This document shows positions 54,326-63,252 of a stretch of DNA of 64,000 bases, piece by piece. A program made the position numbers and the translations under genes. The DNA is from Fontisphaera persica (lineage in GTDB: Bacteria; Verrucomicrobiota; Verrucomicrobiia; Limisphaerales; Fontisphaeraceae). The stretch covers positions 2,046,001-2,110,000 of the forward strand of contig NZ_CP116615.1 in NCBI RefSeq assembly GCF_024832785.1, read 5' to 3'. The notes beneath the pieces were generated by a model. That model was not told where the DNA came from. It made no database searches and saw only the letters and a list, made by a program, of their open reading frames with translations. Positions within the stretch are counted from its first letter, which is position 1; each line of letters begins with the position of its first letter.

Positions 54326-54840
54326 CGTCTCCGTTCATCATTCCTTGTCGGAAAAAGGTGTGTTCGTCCTTTGAAGTCTCCACTGTCCTCAACCAAGCAG
54401 CGGCAGCCACTGCGGCTGAAGGGTCCTCCTACTCGTCGTCCGCGTGACCAGCACGGCCAGCCCCAGCACCGGGCCTGCCTGTCGGCAGACAGGCCGCTCG
54501 CCTGAACCACCCCATTTACCCCGCGTCAAGCGCTATCGTCCACCATCACGCCGCCAAAACCGCGCCTTGTCACCTCCGCATGAACGGCATCCAGCCGTTT
54601 ACAGCTCATCGCCTTCTCTGGTGGCGTGTCGCATTGCTGCGCCAGGATCATGACCATCACGCTCGCCCAGATCCGAGCCAAACCGCAGCCCCTTCAGCGC
54701 GTGGCCGACAGGCGGGGCGAGAAGCAGGTGCGGGCTTGTCCCGCCGTAGCCCACAGAGGAGAAGCCGGATGGCCGACCTTCCTTCCGCACGGCCTGTGTG
54801 CGGCTGATTCCTATTCACCGTTTGTGCGGGACAGCCGTGC
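54326..54840. repeat. Repeat block E, copy 2
   Basis: Shares aagcagcggcag, gccccagcaccgggc, ccccgcgtcaag and ccaggatcatgacc with the blocks at 34215 and 59380. Its end, gtttgtgcgggacagccgt, also resembles sequence downstream of immunity 1 and 2. Confidence 0.6.
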
Positions 54841-55347
54841 CTACTTCTCTCCAATTGCCTTCATCAAGTCCGACGGGTTAAGCGGCTTGCCCTGTTTGAA
54901 CTCAAGTCGTGACACATTCACCAATCGCAGATCGTTCGTGGCAAACACTGCAATGCCACTGGTGTTATCGCCAAAATCCAGCATTACTGACGTAGTGTTC
55001 TCTCCGCCATACCCGACAAAGACCCGAACACCGCCAATGTCAACCAGGGTCGTGGTTGCGACGACACCTTCCTGAACAGGCTCTCCGTTCGCTTGGAAAA
55101 CGCCGTTGGAACTGGTGAAGACGCGATACTTGATTTCGTTGTGTCGAACGTAGATTGGAACGATTGCGGCGTAGCCGTCGCCGAGTCGCAGTATCGCTGC
55201 GTGTCCGTTGGTCACCGCTACTTCCTTAGGGTTGACCGCTTCCAGCACACGTTCTGTCGCTTTCTGCCGACCGCATCCTAGCAGCGCCAGCAAACATAAG
55301 CCCCCGAAGACAAGGAATTGCAAGGCTTTGAGAGGCGGCAGGCTCAT
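54841..55347 (-). CDS. Immunity 10: lipoprotein
   Basis: Intact 168-residue frame. MSLPPLKALQFLVFGGLCLL then ALLGC is a lipoprotein signal (C25). The mature domain is beta-rich: GHAAILRLGDGYAAIVPIYV, VATTTLVDIGGVRVFVGYGG, SVMLDFGDNTSGIAVFA. ATG overlaps the toxin 10 stop. Family not recognised. Confidence 0.65.
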   Translation of the reverse strand: MSLPPLKALQFLVFGGLCLLALLGCGRQKATERVLEAVNPKEVAVTNGHAAILRLGDGYAAIVPIYVRHNEIKYRVFTSSNGVFQANGEPVQEGVVATTTLVDIGGVRVFVGYGGENTTSVMLDFGDNTSGIAVFATNDLRLVNVSRLEFKQGKPLNPSDLMKAIGEK

Positions 55348-56474
55348 TTGAAATCGGTCACGAACTCGATGTTCTTGCAGCCGAGGTCACTCTTTTTCTT
55401 CTCGATCTCCTCCTGGAAAATTCTGCCCCATCCGTCAGCGGTGACGAATTGGCTGTTCCCGTCGCGGACAGACTCGATGAACGAGCTTGTGAGTGATTGG
55501 ACAAAAGCGGATCTGTTGTTCACGTCCGGTGTGAAGTCCTCCCTGAATAATTGGTCTTCAAGTCAATCGTGCCTTTTGACGGTTTTGACCATCCCCACTC
55601 GGTGCAGCACGTCCAAAGTGTCCATGGGTTCCGCTTCTTGCATTCGCACTTCCGTATTTCGTAGTCCGCTTTGGCCTTGTAGCGAAGCTCCCAGTGCAAC
55701 AGGGCGTTTTTATCAGCGGTCAGAATCAGAGTGATTCGACTCGCTATCGTGTGGAAGATTTCTCGTGGCAATCTCGCGAAAAGTTCCTCCAGAGTTGTGT
55801 CACGAATCAGGTCAAGAATCTCTTGAGGCGGAGTTCCCAAATCCGATCCCATGAAGTTTTGGATTGAGAAATACGCTAATCGGCGGTTCTTCGAACCCAA
55901 ATACTTCACCTGGCAATCCCCCTTCTTGCACAAGCCTAAAACGTCGAACCAGTTCACCGGGTCGTTGCCCGCCATGCCGTAGAGGTTCATCCCCCGAACT
56001 CCCCAATGGGGTCTCTGTTTGGCCACCTGCCGGTGGCGGGGAGTAGTAGCGGTGGCCGTAGTAAGAGAGGCCGGTTTCCCAGTCAAAGTATTTGGTGGAG
56101 AAGAGGTGATTGAAGGCCTGGGCCAGGGGGCCGGTGGTGGGGAGGAGTTCGCCAAACGGGCCGTATTCGTATTGGGCAACCACGCCACCGTCAGAGGCCC
56201 GCACGTACCCCATCACATTCCCATTCCCGTCATACACCGCAAAATACACCCCCGCATTCAGGCCATTGTGAATCACCGTCGCCACCAAACCACCCACACC
56301 GCCCGCCCCGTGCGTCGTCCCCGACAAATCCACTCCCCACACATGCGTGCGCACCGCACCCATTGTCCCATGCACTGCGGGACAATTCCCCTCTTCGACG
56401 ATTGCCCACGCGCCTATGGCTTCATTCACCTGCATCTTGTGGCTGACCTCGAACCCAATATCCCCCAAAACCAC
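55344..56474 (-). CDS. RHS tip with toxin 10
   Basis: Tip region begins MVLGDIGFEVSHKMQVNEAI, then [40 protein letters not shown] and, after the lost C, NLYGMAGNDPVNWFDVLGL. The variable end is cysteine-rich: CKKGDCQVKYLGSKNRRLAY, RKCECKKRNPWTLWTCCTEW, then after a shift near 55,550 FREDFTPDVNNRSAFVQSL and SDLGCKNIEFVTDFK. About 215 residues. The cysteines suggest a disulfide-bonded or zinc-binding toxin acting outside the cytoplasm, in line with its lipoprotein immunity. No family recognised. Confidence 0.55.
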
Positions 56475-56492
56475 CTCCCCTTCAAGCCCTCA

Positions 56493-56773
56493 TTCGCCCC
56501 CAAATCGGCTTTTGGCTTGCCTCACCTAGGCCATAGGGGCGGTTTCGTAGCGCAAGGCGTACCCCATGTAGCGTAGGCGTCCTCGCCTGCGGGTGATACC
56601 TGCGTCCCGCAGGCCAATTCCCACCTTGCGATTCATGCACGCCTGCGTTACGGCGCATGAAAGATTAACGCACGGTTTGTTGTTTCCGAACGGGTCCGCT
56701 TGACCTTATCAGTTCTGCAATCACGGAGCCGGGAGGCTCCGTGAACCCGCAGGCGGGGACGCCTGCGCTACAG
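56493..56773. repeat. Dispersed palindromic intergenic repeat, copy C
   Basis: Closest to copies A and D, with ggcttttggcttgcctcacc, gcgtaccccatgtagcgtag and acgcacggtttgttgtttcc conserved. Confidence 0.8.
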
Positions 56774-57255
56774 ACCCTCACCTTGGCTTTCTGCTACGAT
56801 GGGGTGGAGGGAAAAGGGGGCAGAACGCGTGAAAGTGGAAACAAGAACCACGAATGGACACGAATGGACACAAATTTTGAACAGAAGGAAACGAAGGGAA
56901 CGAAGGGGAAAACCGCCCCTCACCCAAGCCCTCTCCCCGTGGGTAGAGGGAGGATTTTTAGCTGCGCTCCTCGGCCAGCCGCTTGAAGGCGTCGTCGTAG
57001 CGTTTGGCTTGGGGATGGGGTTTGGTCGCCCCGGGGCGGCTTCCTGCGGTTGGCTGAGGTTGGCTTTTTCATGTACACGGTGTTTCTACCGCACCCGCCC
57101 ACCGGGTGTCCATCAAACCGGGGCAAGCCCAGTGTCATGCATGCGCATGACGTCACGCATATGTGTAAAGGGTGGGAAACAGGCGTCCTAAGCGTGTGTC
57201 TGATCGCGCCAAGGGGATACTCTGGCTATGTTTGGAAGCAGTAGGGATAAATAAA
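56774..57255. other. Non-coding spacer
   Basis: No gene supported. It contains the short direct repeat cacgaatgga doubled near 56,850 and a run of gaaacgaagggaacgaaggg near 56,888. Frames on both strands lack motifs. Confidence 0.35.
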
Positions 57256-57260
57256 AGGGC

Positions 57261-57455
57261 TCACGTTTCGGGTTTTCGACGGTTTATGAAATGAGACCAA
57301 TTCTTCAGGGCTTCCTGGATAACCGGGTCACGATCATACTTATCTCTGAATTCCGGATCATCCTTGTAAAGGCGATCCAGTTCAACATCTGGAAAATCAA
57401 GGCGCTTACCAAGACAAAACTCTCGCACTGCATTAAGAACTTCCTCTGGAAGCAT
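57261..57455 (-). CDS. Immunity 11: small soluble protein
   Basis: A 64-residue intact frame, MLPEEVLNAVREFCLGKRLD, acidic and helical, with FPDVELDRLYKDDPEFRDKY. It starts 21 bases after the toxin 11 stop. No signal or membrane segment. Recognised by position. Confidence 0.5.
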   Translation of the reverse strand: MLPEEVLNAVREFCLGKRLDFPDVELDRLYKDDPEFRDKYDRDPVIQEALKNWSHFINRRKPET

Positions 57456-57476
57456 AGGAATGACACTTGTGATATG

Positions 57477-58840
57477 TTAAGGAGCTAAGAGCTGCTCAGG
57501 GTGTAAGCGAGGGGTGTTAGGTGCCTGAGGCGCTGCAAAACCCGCATTTGCCAACACTTGACTAGCCCAACCTGCACAGTTCCGTCCCATGATATTGGGA
57601 AGGTGATACATCTGTTTTGAATTCACACCAACGCTAGCAATGGTTGCCGCAACACTAGACGGACATGCACGATATCTCTTTGCTACTTTTGCGTACGGTA
57701 TCAAAAAGGAATCATCCTGCGCAACTCCAGGGAGAACTTCACTTAGTGGACTCGGAAGACGTACAGGGCTCCAGCCTCTTGATCCCATGCCGGGTATAGA
57801 AACAAAGGCATGACCAAATGAAACCCCGGGGCGCCACGACGTGGCACTACATATAGGGTAATGTGCTTAATTGCCTTACAATCGCACTTGCGTTTTGCGT
57901 CATCCGTACAGCAGGAGTCTTTGTCTAGTTTAGTGGCGGCTTTCTTGTCAATATCTGCTGCCGCCGCATTCGCGGCATTCGCTGCAGCCTGCCCAATTTG
58001 CTCCGGGGTGCGTTGAACAGGTTGGACATCTTGTGCATATAATGGAGCAAGTATTTGTGACCACCCTTCCTGATTGTATTGATTTAGTGTCGTACCATCT
58101 ACTGGAAAATAGCCGATCAAGTAACCGGCTCCGACACCGGCCCCTAAAGATAATGTTCCCGCACCAAGGACAGTGCCAGCACTTACAGTGGCAGTTGTGG
58201 CGGCGGCACCTCCACCAGCCGTCACCGTAATAGTAACTCCAGCACCGCCAGAAGATGAAGTCCCAAGTGTAGTCGCTACTCCGACAGATTCGCCAACCAA
58301 ACGACCATCGGTGTCAATGTGGGTTATTGGTCGATTGTAAACGAATCCGTAGAGATTCGGGCCGCCCATCTCCTCTATCGGGTCTCTGGACAGCCACCTC
58401 CCTTAGTCGGACCGTAATATCTGTAAGCGTAGTAACAGAGGCCGGTTTCCCAGTCAAAGTATTTGGTGGAGAAGAGGTGATAGAAGTTCTGGGCCAGGGG
58501 CCCGTGGCGCGGAGGAGTTCGCCAAACGGGCCGTATTCGTATTGGACCACCAATACCCCATCCGCCGCCCGCACGTAACCCATTACATTCCCATTCCCGT
58601 CATACACCGCAAAATACACCCCCGCCTTGGGGCCATTGTGAATCACCGTTGCCACCAAACCACCCACGCCCCCGCCCCGTGCGTCGTCCCCGACAAATCC
58701 ACCCCCACACGTGCGTGCGCACCGCACCCCTTGGCCCACGCACTGCGGGACAATTCCTCTCCTCCACGATTGCCCACGCGCCTATGGCTTCATTCACCTG
58801 CATCTCGTGGCTGACCTCGTGCCCAATATCCCCCAAATCC
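57477..58840 (-). CDS. RHS tip with permuted-papain-like toxin 11
   Basis: Tip from about 58,690 ([20 protein letters not shown]) to NLYGFVYNRPITHIDTDGR, with frame losses at C- and G-runs. The variable end of about 290 residues opens with a glycine-rich hydrophobic stretch (AGTLSLGAGVGAGYLIGYF), then AADIDKKAATKLDKDSCCTD, HITLYVVPRRGAPGFHLVM and, after one shift, MGRNCAGWASQVLANAGF. A histidine in GFHLVM ahead of a cysteine in NCAGW is the order of circularly permuted papain-like (NlpC/P60 or LRAT-type) peptidases. The prediction is a cysteine peptidase or amidase. Confidence 0.55.
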
Positions 58841-58860
58841 CCTACCCTTTCAAGCCCTTA

Positions 58861-59143
58861 TTCGCCCCCAAATCGGCCTTTGGTCTGCCTCACGTAGGCC
58901 GAAGTCTAGGGGCGGTTTCGTAGCGCAAGGCGTACCCCATGTAGCGTAGGCGTCCTCGCCTGCGGGTGATGCCTGCGTCCCGCAGGCCAATTTCCACTTT
59001 TCGATTCATGCACGACTGCGTTACGGCGCATGAAAGATTAACGCACGGTTTGTTGTTTCCGAACGGGTCCGCTTGACCTTATCAGTTCTGCAATCACGGA
59101 GCCGGGAGGCTCCGTGAACCCGCAGGCGGGACGCGTGCGCTAC
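58861..59143. repeat. Dispersed palindromic intergenic repeat, copy D
   Basis: Nearly identical to copy C over gcgcaaggcgtaccccatg, acgcacggtttgttgtttcc and cggagccgggaggctccg. Confidence 0.8.
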
Positions 59144-59379
59144 TTGACGCCCAGTAAGACCTTCAACTCCCTGCGTCTTCGCGCCTTTGCGCCTTGGCGT
59201 TAATTCAAACCCAGCCTCCCATTCTCCTCGTTCGTCCCCACCTTGCTCACCCGCATGCAAGACTTGGACAACCAGTCTCGGGAGCGCCTGCGTCCCGTCC
59301 CGCAAAGCGGGAGCGTCCCGCCGAAGTCAACTCCAACCCCGCTCTCGCCCTCTATTCCCACGCCCTAAATCAAGCCTTC

Positions 59380-59765
59380 ATGGCTCCATCCTCTCGTCGC
59401 CGCCGAGGCCCACCAAACAGCGGCAGCGACTGCGGCTGAAGGGTCATCCTCCTCGTCGTCCGCGTGACCGGCACGGCCATCCCCAGCACCGGGTCGCTCG
59501 CCTGAACCACCCTCTTGACCCCGCGTCAAGAGCGTCGTCCACAATGACACCCCGAAAACTGCCCCTTGTCGCCTCCACAAGAACCACTTGCTGGCGTTCA
59601 CCCTCCATTGCCTTGTCAGGTGGCGTGTCGCAAAGCAGCGCCAGGATCATGACCGTCACAGTCGCCCAGATCGGGGCCAGCCCTCAGCCCCTTCGGCCCG
59701 TGGCCAGCGGCCAGGGCCGGGGCGGGAGTGCCGCCTACCGCTACTCTGTCTTGACCGTATGGGAG
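59380..59765. repeat. Repeat block E, copy 3
   Basis: Shares aaacagcggcagcg, ccatccccagcaccggg, ccccgcgtcaagag and gatcatgaccgtcacagtc with block E copies 1 and 2. The 235 bases to its left, after copy D, hold no supported gene. Confidence 0.6.
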
Positions 59766-59777
59766 GAACAGCGGAGC

Positions 59778-60371
59778 TCACATTGCCTTCAGTTCCACCA
59801 ATCCATCTTCGGGGTAGTCCGGCACGAAGAGTCTCGTGCAATCCAACTTTCGCCATGCGTTCAGGTTCAGTTGGCGGACGAGTTGCTCGGTAACAACCAG
59901 AACGCCATTCCCGGCATCGAAAATCGAGACGCCTTCTGGCGGGAGCGGATATAGGTAGAGTTGACCCATTGCGAAATAGGCATTCCTGCCACATTCCGCA
60001 CAGCGCCGAACGCCCGCGTTCTTCGAGCCACGGACAATGATTCGATGGCGACCGACAAACGTGACCCAACTCTCCAGCGGGCGTTTGTCAGGAGCAAACA
60101 CCTGGCCGAGATAGAGATGCTGGCGGACCAAATCCTCACCGAACGAAAACAAGAAGTCTTTGCGGGCGATTCCGACACCACACCCACTGATCATGTTCAG
60201 GGGCGTGTTGTCCGGCTTTTCCTCCTGAATGGTCGCATCAACCTCCTTCGTATCGGCCTTCGGGAATGCGCACCCAGTGCAAAGCCAAGTCCTTCGGGCC
60301 TGTTCGTAAGCAGGCTTGACCATGCTGCAAGGATTCATGGTCGTGGACGACAGTTTGAAAAAGACACTCAT
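59778..60371 (-). CDS. Immunity 12: double-CxxCG (SitI6-like) protein
   Basis: Starts MSVFFKLSSTTMNPCSMVKP at 60371, ATG overlapping the toxin 12 stop (ATGA). Two metal-type motifs are present: TWLCTGCAFPK (CxxC) and VRRCAECGRNAYF (CxxCG), followed by YLYPLPPEGVSIFDAGNGVL. Paired CxxC(G) motifs mark the double-CXXCG family that includes the Myxococcus immunity protein SitI6, partner of an HNH-type toxin. The neighbouring toxin fits that pairing. About 197 residues, soluble. Confidence 0.65.
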   Translation of the reverse strand: MSVFFKLSSTTMNPCSMVKPAYEQARRTWLCTGCAFPKADTKEVDATIQEEKPDNTPLNMISGCGVGIARKDFLFSFGEDLVRQHLYLGQVFAPDKRPLESWVTFVGRHRIIVRGSKNAGVRRCAECGRNAYFAMGQLYLYPLPPEGVSIFDAGNGVLVVTEQLVRQLNLNAWRKLDCTRLFVPDYPEDGLVELKAM

Positions 60372-60781
60372 GGATACGGCGTGAAGCTCCCTGACATGAT
60401 GTTCTTCCACATGTCCTGGGTGATCTGTGTGCTGTATTTCGTGTCAATGGCCCGCGATGCGTTGAGAACCGAGTCGAAAGCTGTGCGTTGACCACCAGGA
60501 TTGAACTGCATGTATTGCGCCCAATCCGCCGCACTGCCTCCTTTCCTACCAACGTTCAGCGGTATTCCGGCGTCCTTGAGATTCTGGCGGAGGATTTGAT
60601 GGAACTCGGTGTGGATTTTCGGGTCAAGCTTGCTCAGGAGTTGGCTAGCATCGCCGCCCAAGAACTTTGGCAGCGGGTGGTGCCCATGCACTGCCGTCTT
60701 TGCGGCAAGAGGGAGTGCCAAATTACGGCATTTCCCTTCATTGCCGGGCCGCTCAATGAAAAGAGCAGCGCCAGCAGGCAT
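60368..60781 (-). CDS. Orphan HNH/GHH-type toxin 12, no RHS core
   Basis: A 137-codon frame whose recognisable domain starts at AVHGHHPLPKFLGGDASQLL and continues IHTEFHQILRQNLKDAGIPL and DTKYSTQITQDMWKNIM. HGHHPLPKFLGG with a later H..FH is the GHH/HNH nuclease pattern of SitA6-type toxins. Unlike the other units there is no RHS tip upstream; the frame runs directly into the end of immunity 13, so it is a displaced toxin remnant still followed by its immunity gene. The predicted activity is a DNase. Confidence 0.6.
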   Translation of the reverse strand: MPAGAALFIERPGNEGKCRNLALPLAAKTAVHGHHPLPKFLGGDASQLLSKLDPKIHTEFHQILRQNLKDAGIPLNVGRKGGSAADWAQYMQFNPGGQRTAFDSVLNASRAIDTKYSTQITQDMWKNIMSGSFTPYP

Positions 60782-60799
60782 GCAAGAATGTGGTTCACG

Positions 60800-61000
60800 C
60801 TATCTCGGCGTCATTGTTGCGCTTATAATCTGGCCGTCTCGCTTCCGAATCTTGATGTAGAGATTCCCACCCTTTCGGCCACCGCCCCATACTGTGTAGG
60901 AAAAGAAACTCCACTTCACGGATGTCTGTTCGTTCCAAGGCCATCCTCGCCGCGTGCATTCTTCACGCGCGATTTCCAAGGCTTTTTCTTTGGTGACCAT
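60800..61000 (-). CDS. Immunity 13: small protein
   Basis: Starts MVTKEKALEIAREECTRRGW at 61000, one base after the stop of the gene upstream. 66 residues: a helix, then VKWSFFSYTVWGGGRKGGNL and YIKIRKRDGQIISATM, an alpha-beta layout like PepSY/NTF2-type small immunity proteins. Recognised by position. Confidence 0.55.
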   Translation of the reverse strand: MVTKEKALEIAREECTRRGWPWNEQTSVKWSFFSYTVWGGGRKGGNLYIKIRKRDGQIISATMTPR

Positions 61001-61001
61001 A

Positions 61002-61655
61002 TCAGTTGCCTCCTTGTGAGCCGAGGTAGCCTGCGCCAAAAATGCCGCCCCCAACAACTCCACCTTCCAACAGCAAGCCGCCTGGAGTAATGCCATAGCC
61101 GTTCACGAACGGATGTCGCAGTCCTTGTAGCAGACTTCCACTTCCGTAGGTTTCGGCAATTGCCTCCTCCGTGAAGCGTAGCAACTGCGAGTTGTCGTAC
61201 CCCCATTGGCCAAGGTTTTGCCTGAACGTCGCCACAGGCCCGCTCCCTCTTGGCGAGAAAAAGGCGTGAACTGATTCGTGCCGGAGCGTTGAAAGCTGCT
61301 CGGCTCTCGATAACCCCGGCTGAAGAAAAACATTCCCGCTGGGAGTCGTATAGCCAAGTGTGCGAGTTCCAGCCAGCGTCGTATCGGTGGCTGGCAGTCG
61401 CAGTGCCCTATTTGCGGCAAGAAATTCGGTGAAACCGGCAAAGGGGACACGATCACCAGACACTTCGGCTCTCTCGTCGCTTGCGGCGAGCGAAGGAATG
61501 GCGTCGTAGCTGATAGCGGCTTCACCAGTGTCGTAGGGTATCGTGTCGTAGTGCCCGTCATAGGCCATGGTAACGGGCAAGACGAAGACGACTGCCGTCA
61601 GGAACGCCCATACAAACATCGCGAACCGGAGTCGTAACTGTAGCTGCGTCTTCAC
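61002..61655 (-). CDS. Secreted zincin-type toxin 13 with its own signal peptide
   Basis: Intact 217-residue frame. MKTQLQLRLRFAMFVWAFLT then AVVFVLPVTMA looks like a Sec signal. The domain has GNVFLQPGLSRAEQLSTLRH, with LRHESVHAFFSPRGSG (HExxH) and LLRFTEEAIAETYGSGSLLQ (downstream acidic ligand), ending in a glycine-rich tail GGVVGGGIFGAGYLGSQGG. The same LRHE.VH..FSP...LRF.EEA.AE.YG pattern is seen as an RHS toxin tip in other bacteria; here it stands as an independent secreted protein. It overlaps immunity 14 upstream (ATGA) and is followed by immunity 13. Confidence 0.65.
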   Translation of the reverse strand: MKTQLQLRLRFAMFVWAFLTAVVFVLPVTMAYDGHYDTIPYDTGEAAISYDAIPSLAASDERAEVSGDRVPFAGFTEFLAANRALRLPATDTTLAGTRTLGYTTPSGNVFLQPGLSRAEQLSTLRHESVHAFFSPRGSGPVATFRQNLGQWGYDNSQLLRFTEEAIAETYGSGSLLQGLRHPFVNGYGITPGGLLLEGGVVGGGIFGAGYLGSQGGN

Positions 61656-61927
61656 TTGAGATAGAGCATCTTGGACCTGAGCGACCGTGCGTCTCCGCCA
61701 GAGACTCGCACCTGCAACAACTTCTTGTCAGGATTTGGTGGAGGTGGATCAACGATGCCGATGGAAACGACTTCGACGGTCAATTGTTCCGCGTCAGTCA
61801 GAACGACAGCACGCATTCCGGGGGTGACGGGCTGCCCATGGACGACACCGGCAAGCGCCACTTTGCCCTGATGGAGGACGCCCACTTCCTCAACCAAGAA
61901 CGTTGTCAACGCGCGAGGATCGTTCAT
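61652..61927 (-). CDS. Immunity 14: small beta-rich protein
   Basis: Intact 91-residue frame, MNDPRALTTFLVEEVGVLHQ, with GKVALAGVVHGQPVTPGMRA and EQLTVEVVSIGIVDPPPPNP: the layout of an EF-Tu domain 2-like beta barrel. ATG overlaps the toxin 14 stop and its own stop overlaps the next ATG, so translation is coupled on both sides. No signal peptide. Confidence 0.6.
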   Translation of the reverse strand: MNDPRALTTFLVEEVGVLHQGKVALAGVVHGQPVTPGMRAVVLTDAEQLTVEVVSIGIVDPPPPNPDKKLLQVRVSGGDARSLRSKMLYLK

Positions 61928-63165
61928 TGGCCACCTCGCAGTTGACGCAGCCGTTCAATCGTCTGTCGAGTTTCTGCATTCGGTATTCCGTAGCCGTGCC
62001 GAAACCGAATCAGCTTCTCAGCCGCCTCGATCTCCATCCGAGTGACGTCGGTCATTCCTCGCCTCAATTGCGCGCTGTGAATGAGTTCCTCATACACAGC
62101 CGACGTGCTCGGGTTCTGCCGAAGCAGGATGGTTGAGGAGTCCAGCGTTGCCCCCTCCGCGCCGAGAGATCGCAGCAACCGTGTGCTCTCCGCATCAGCT
62201 TGCATCACACCTCCGTTGCGTTGGAAGGCCGTTTGGATTCGCTGGAACAGGCCGCTTTCCGTGGCTCCCCGGAGGTCCTGCTAAGGAGTCCCCTTTCTGC
62301 GGCTTTAGCACCATATTTGCCAATATACTTGCACAGCTTGGCCCCGTCACCCAGGAAAGGCACCATGCCCACCGCGCTGATTCCCGCATTGCCCCATCCC
62401 CCTTCCATGGCATAAAGAAGGGCGTTCAAACCGTCGGCCAACGGGGTCGGCTCAATGACCCCTATCGCATCCAAGCCGGTGTGCCACCGCTCCTTGATTT
62501 CTTGCCATACCTCCCGGTCGAACACATACGTGGGCTCGCCCCAACCAAGGTGCACACGGCCAATCTTGATGCCCCAAAGCCCGTGCGGGTCCACGAAGTG
62601 GACCGGTTGGTTGTTCACCAGCCCATACAAGTTCAGTCCACCTCCTTCTCCAATTGGGTCGCGGCTGAGCCACCTGCCAGTGTGGGGATGGTAGTAACGG
62701 TGGCCGTAGTAATACTGCCCCGTCTCGTCGTCACAAAACTTCGTCGAAAACCGGAACGGATTCACTAACGCCACCGGCCCGGTGGCGCGAATCGGCTCCC
62801 CAAACGGCCCATACTCATACTCCGCCGCCCATGCTCCGGTTGCGCCATTCACCAGCCCCACCACATTCCCGTTGCCGTCATACACCGGAAAATACACCCC
62901 TGCATCCGGGCCGTTGTGTATCACCGTCGCCACCAAACCACCCACGCCCCCGCCCCGTGCGTCGTCCCCGACAAATCCACCCCCACACGTGCGTGCGCAC
63001 CTCGCCCGTCACTTCTTCGACTTCGGCGATCATGTTCCATCCATCATACACATATTTCCACCGTCTTTGCAACTGCCACACCCCATTCACCCGGTTCGAC
63101 ACCACCTTGCTCACCCGCCGCTCCATCCAATCATACCCAAACCACAACGTCGGCCAGGGGACCAA
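61924..63165 (-). CDS. RHS tip with zincin-like toxin 14
   Basis: Core from about 63,140 ([40 protein letters not shown]), then an open frame from [20 protein letters not shown] through RYYHPHTGRWLSRDPIGEGG to NLYGLVNNQPVHFVDPHGL. This is the only tip in the array without the frame break at the C-run. A pre-toxin segment GNAGISAVGMVPFLGDGAKL follows, then after one shift near 62,205 the toxin: SAVYEELIHSAQLRRGMTDV and ETRQTIERLRQLRGG. EELIH with the following EIEAAEKLI helix is a zincin-like pattern known at RHS C-termini. Confidence 0.7.
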
Positions 63166-63252
63166 ACCCGGAAATTCAGTCCGAGAGCTTAGCTCTTTCC
63201 TCGTTCAAGGGAAATTAAAGCCGGCATTCTTGGCGACGGGGAGAACAAATAT

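Noticed and set aside
35590-58500. Programmed -1 frameshifting at the RHS tip
   Set aside because: No canonical slippery heptamer spans the site, other C-runs show the same loss, and the copy without the run is in frame; base undercalling explains it better.
33940-59143. CRISPR array
   Set aside because: The palindromic repeats are ~280 bp, few and kilobases apart; there are no short regularly spaced repeats with unique spacers.
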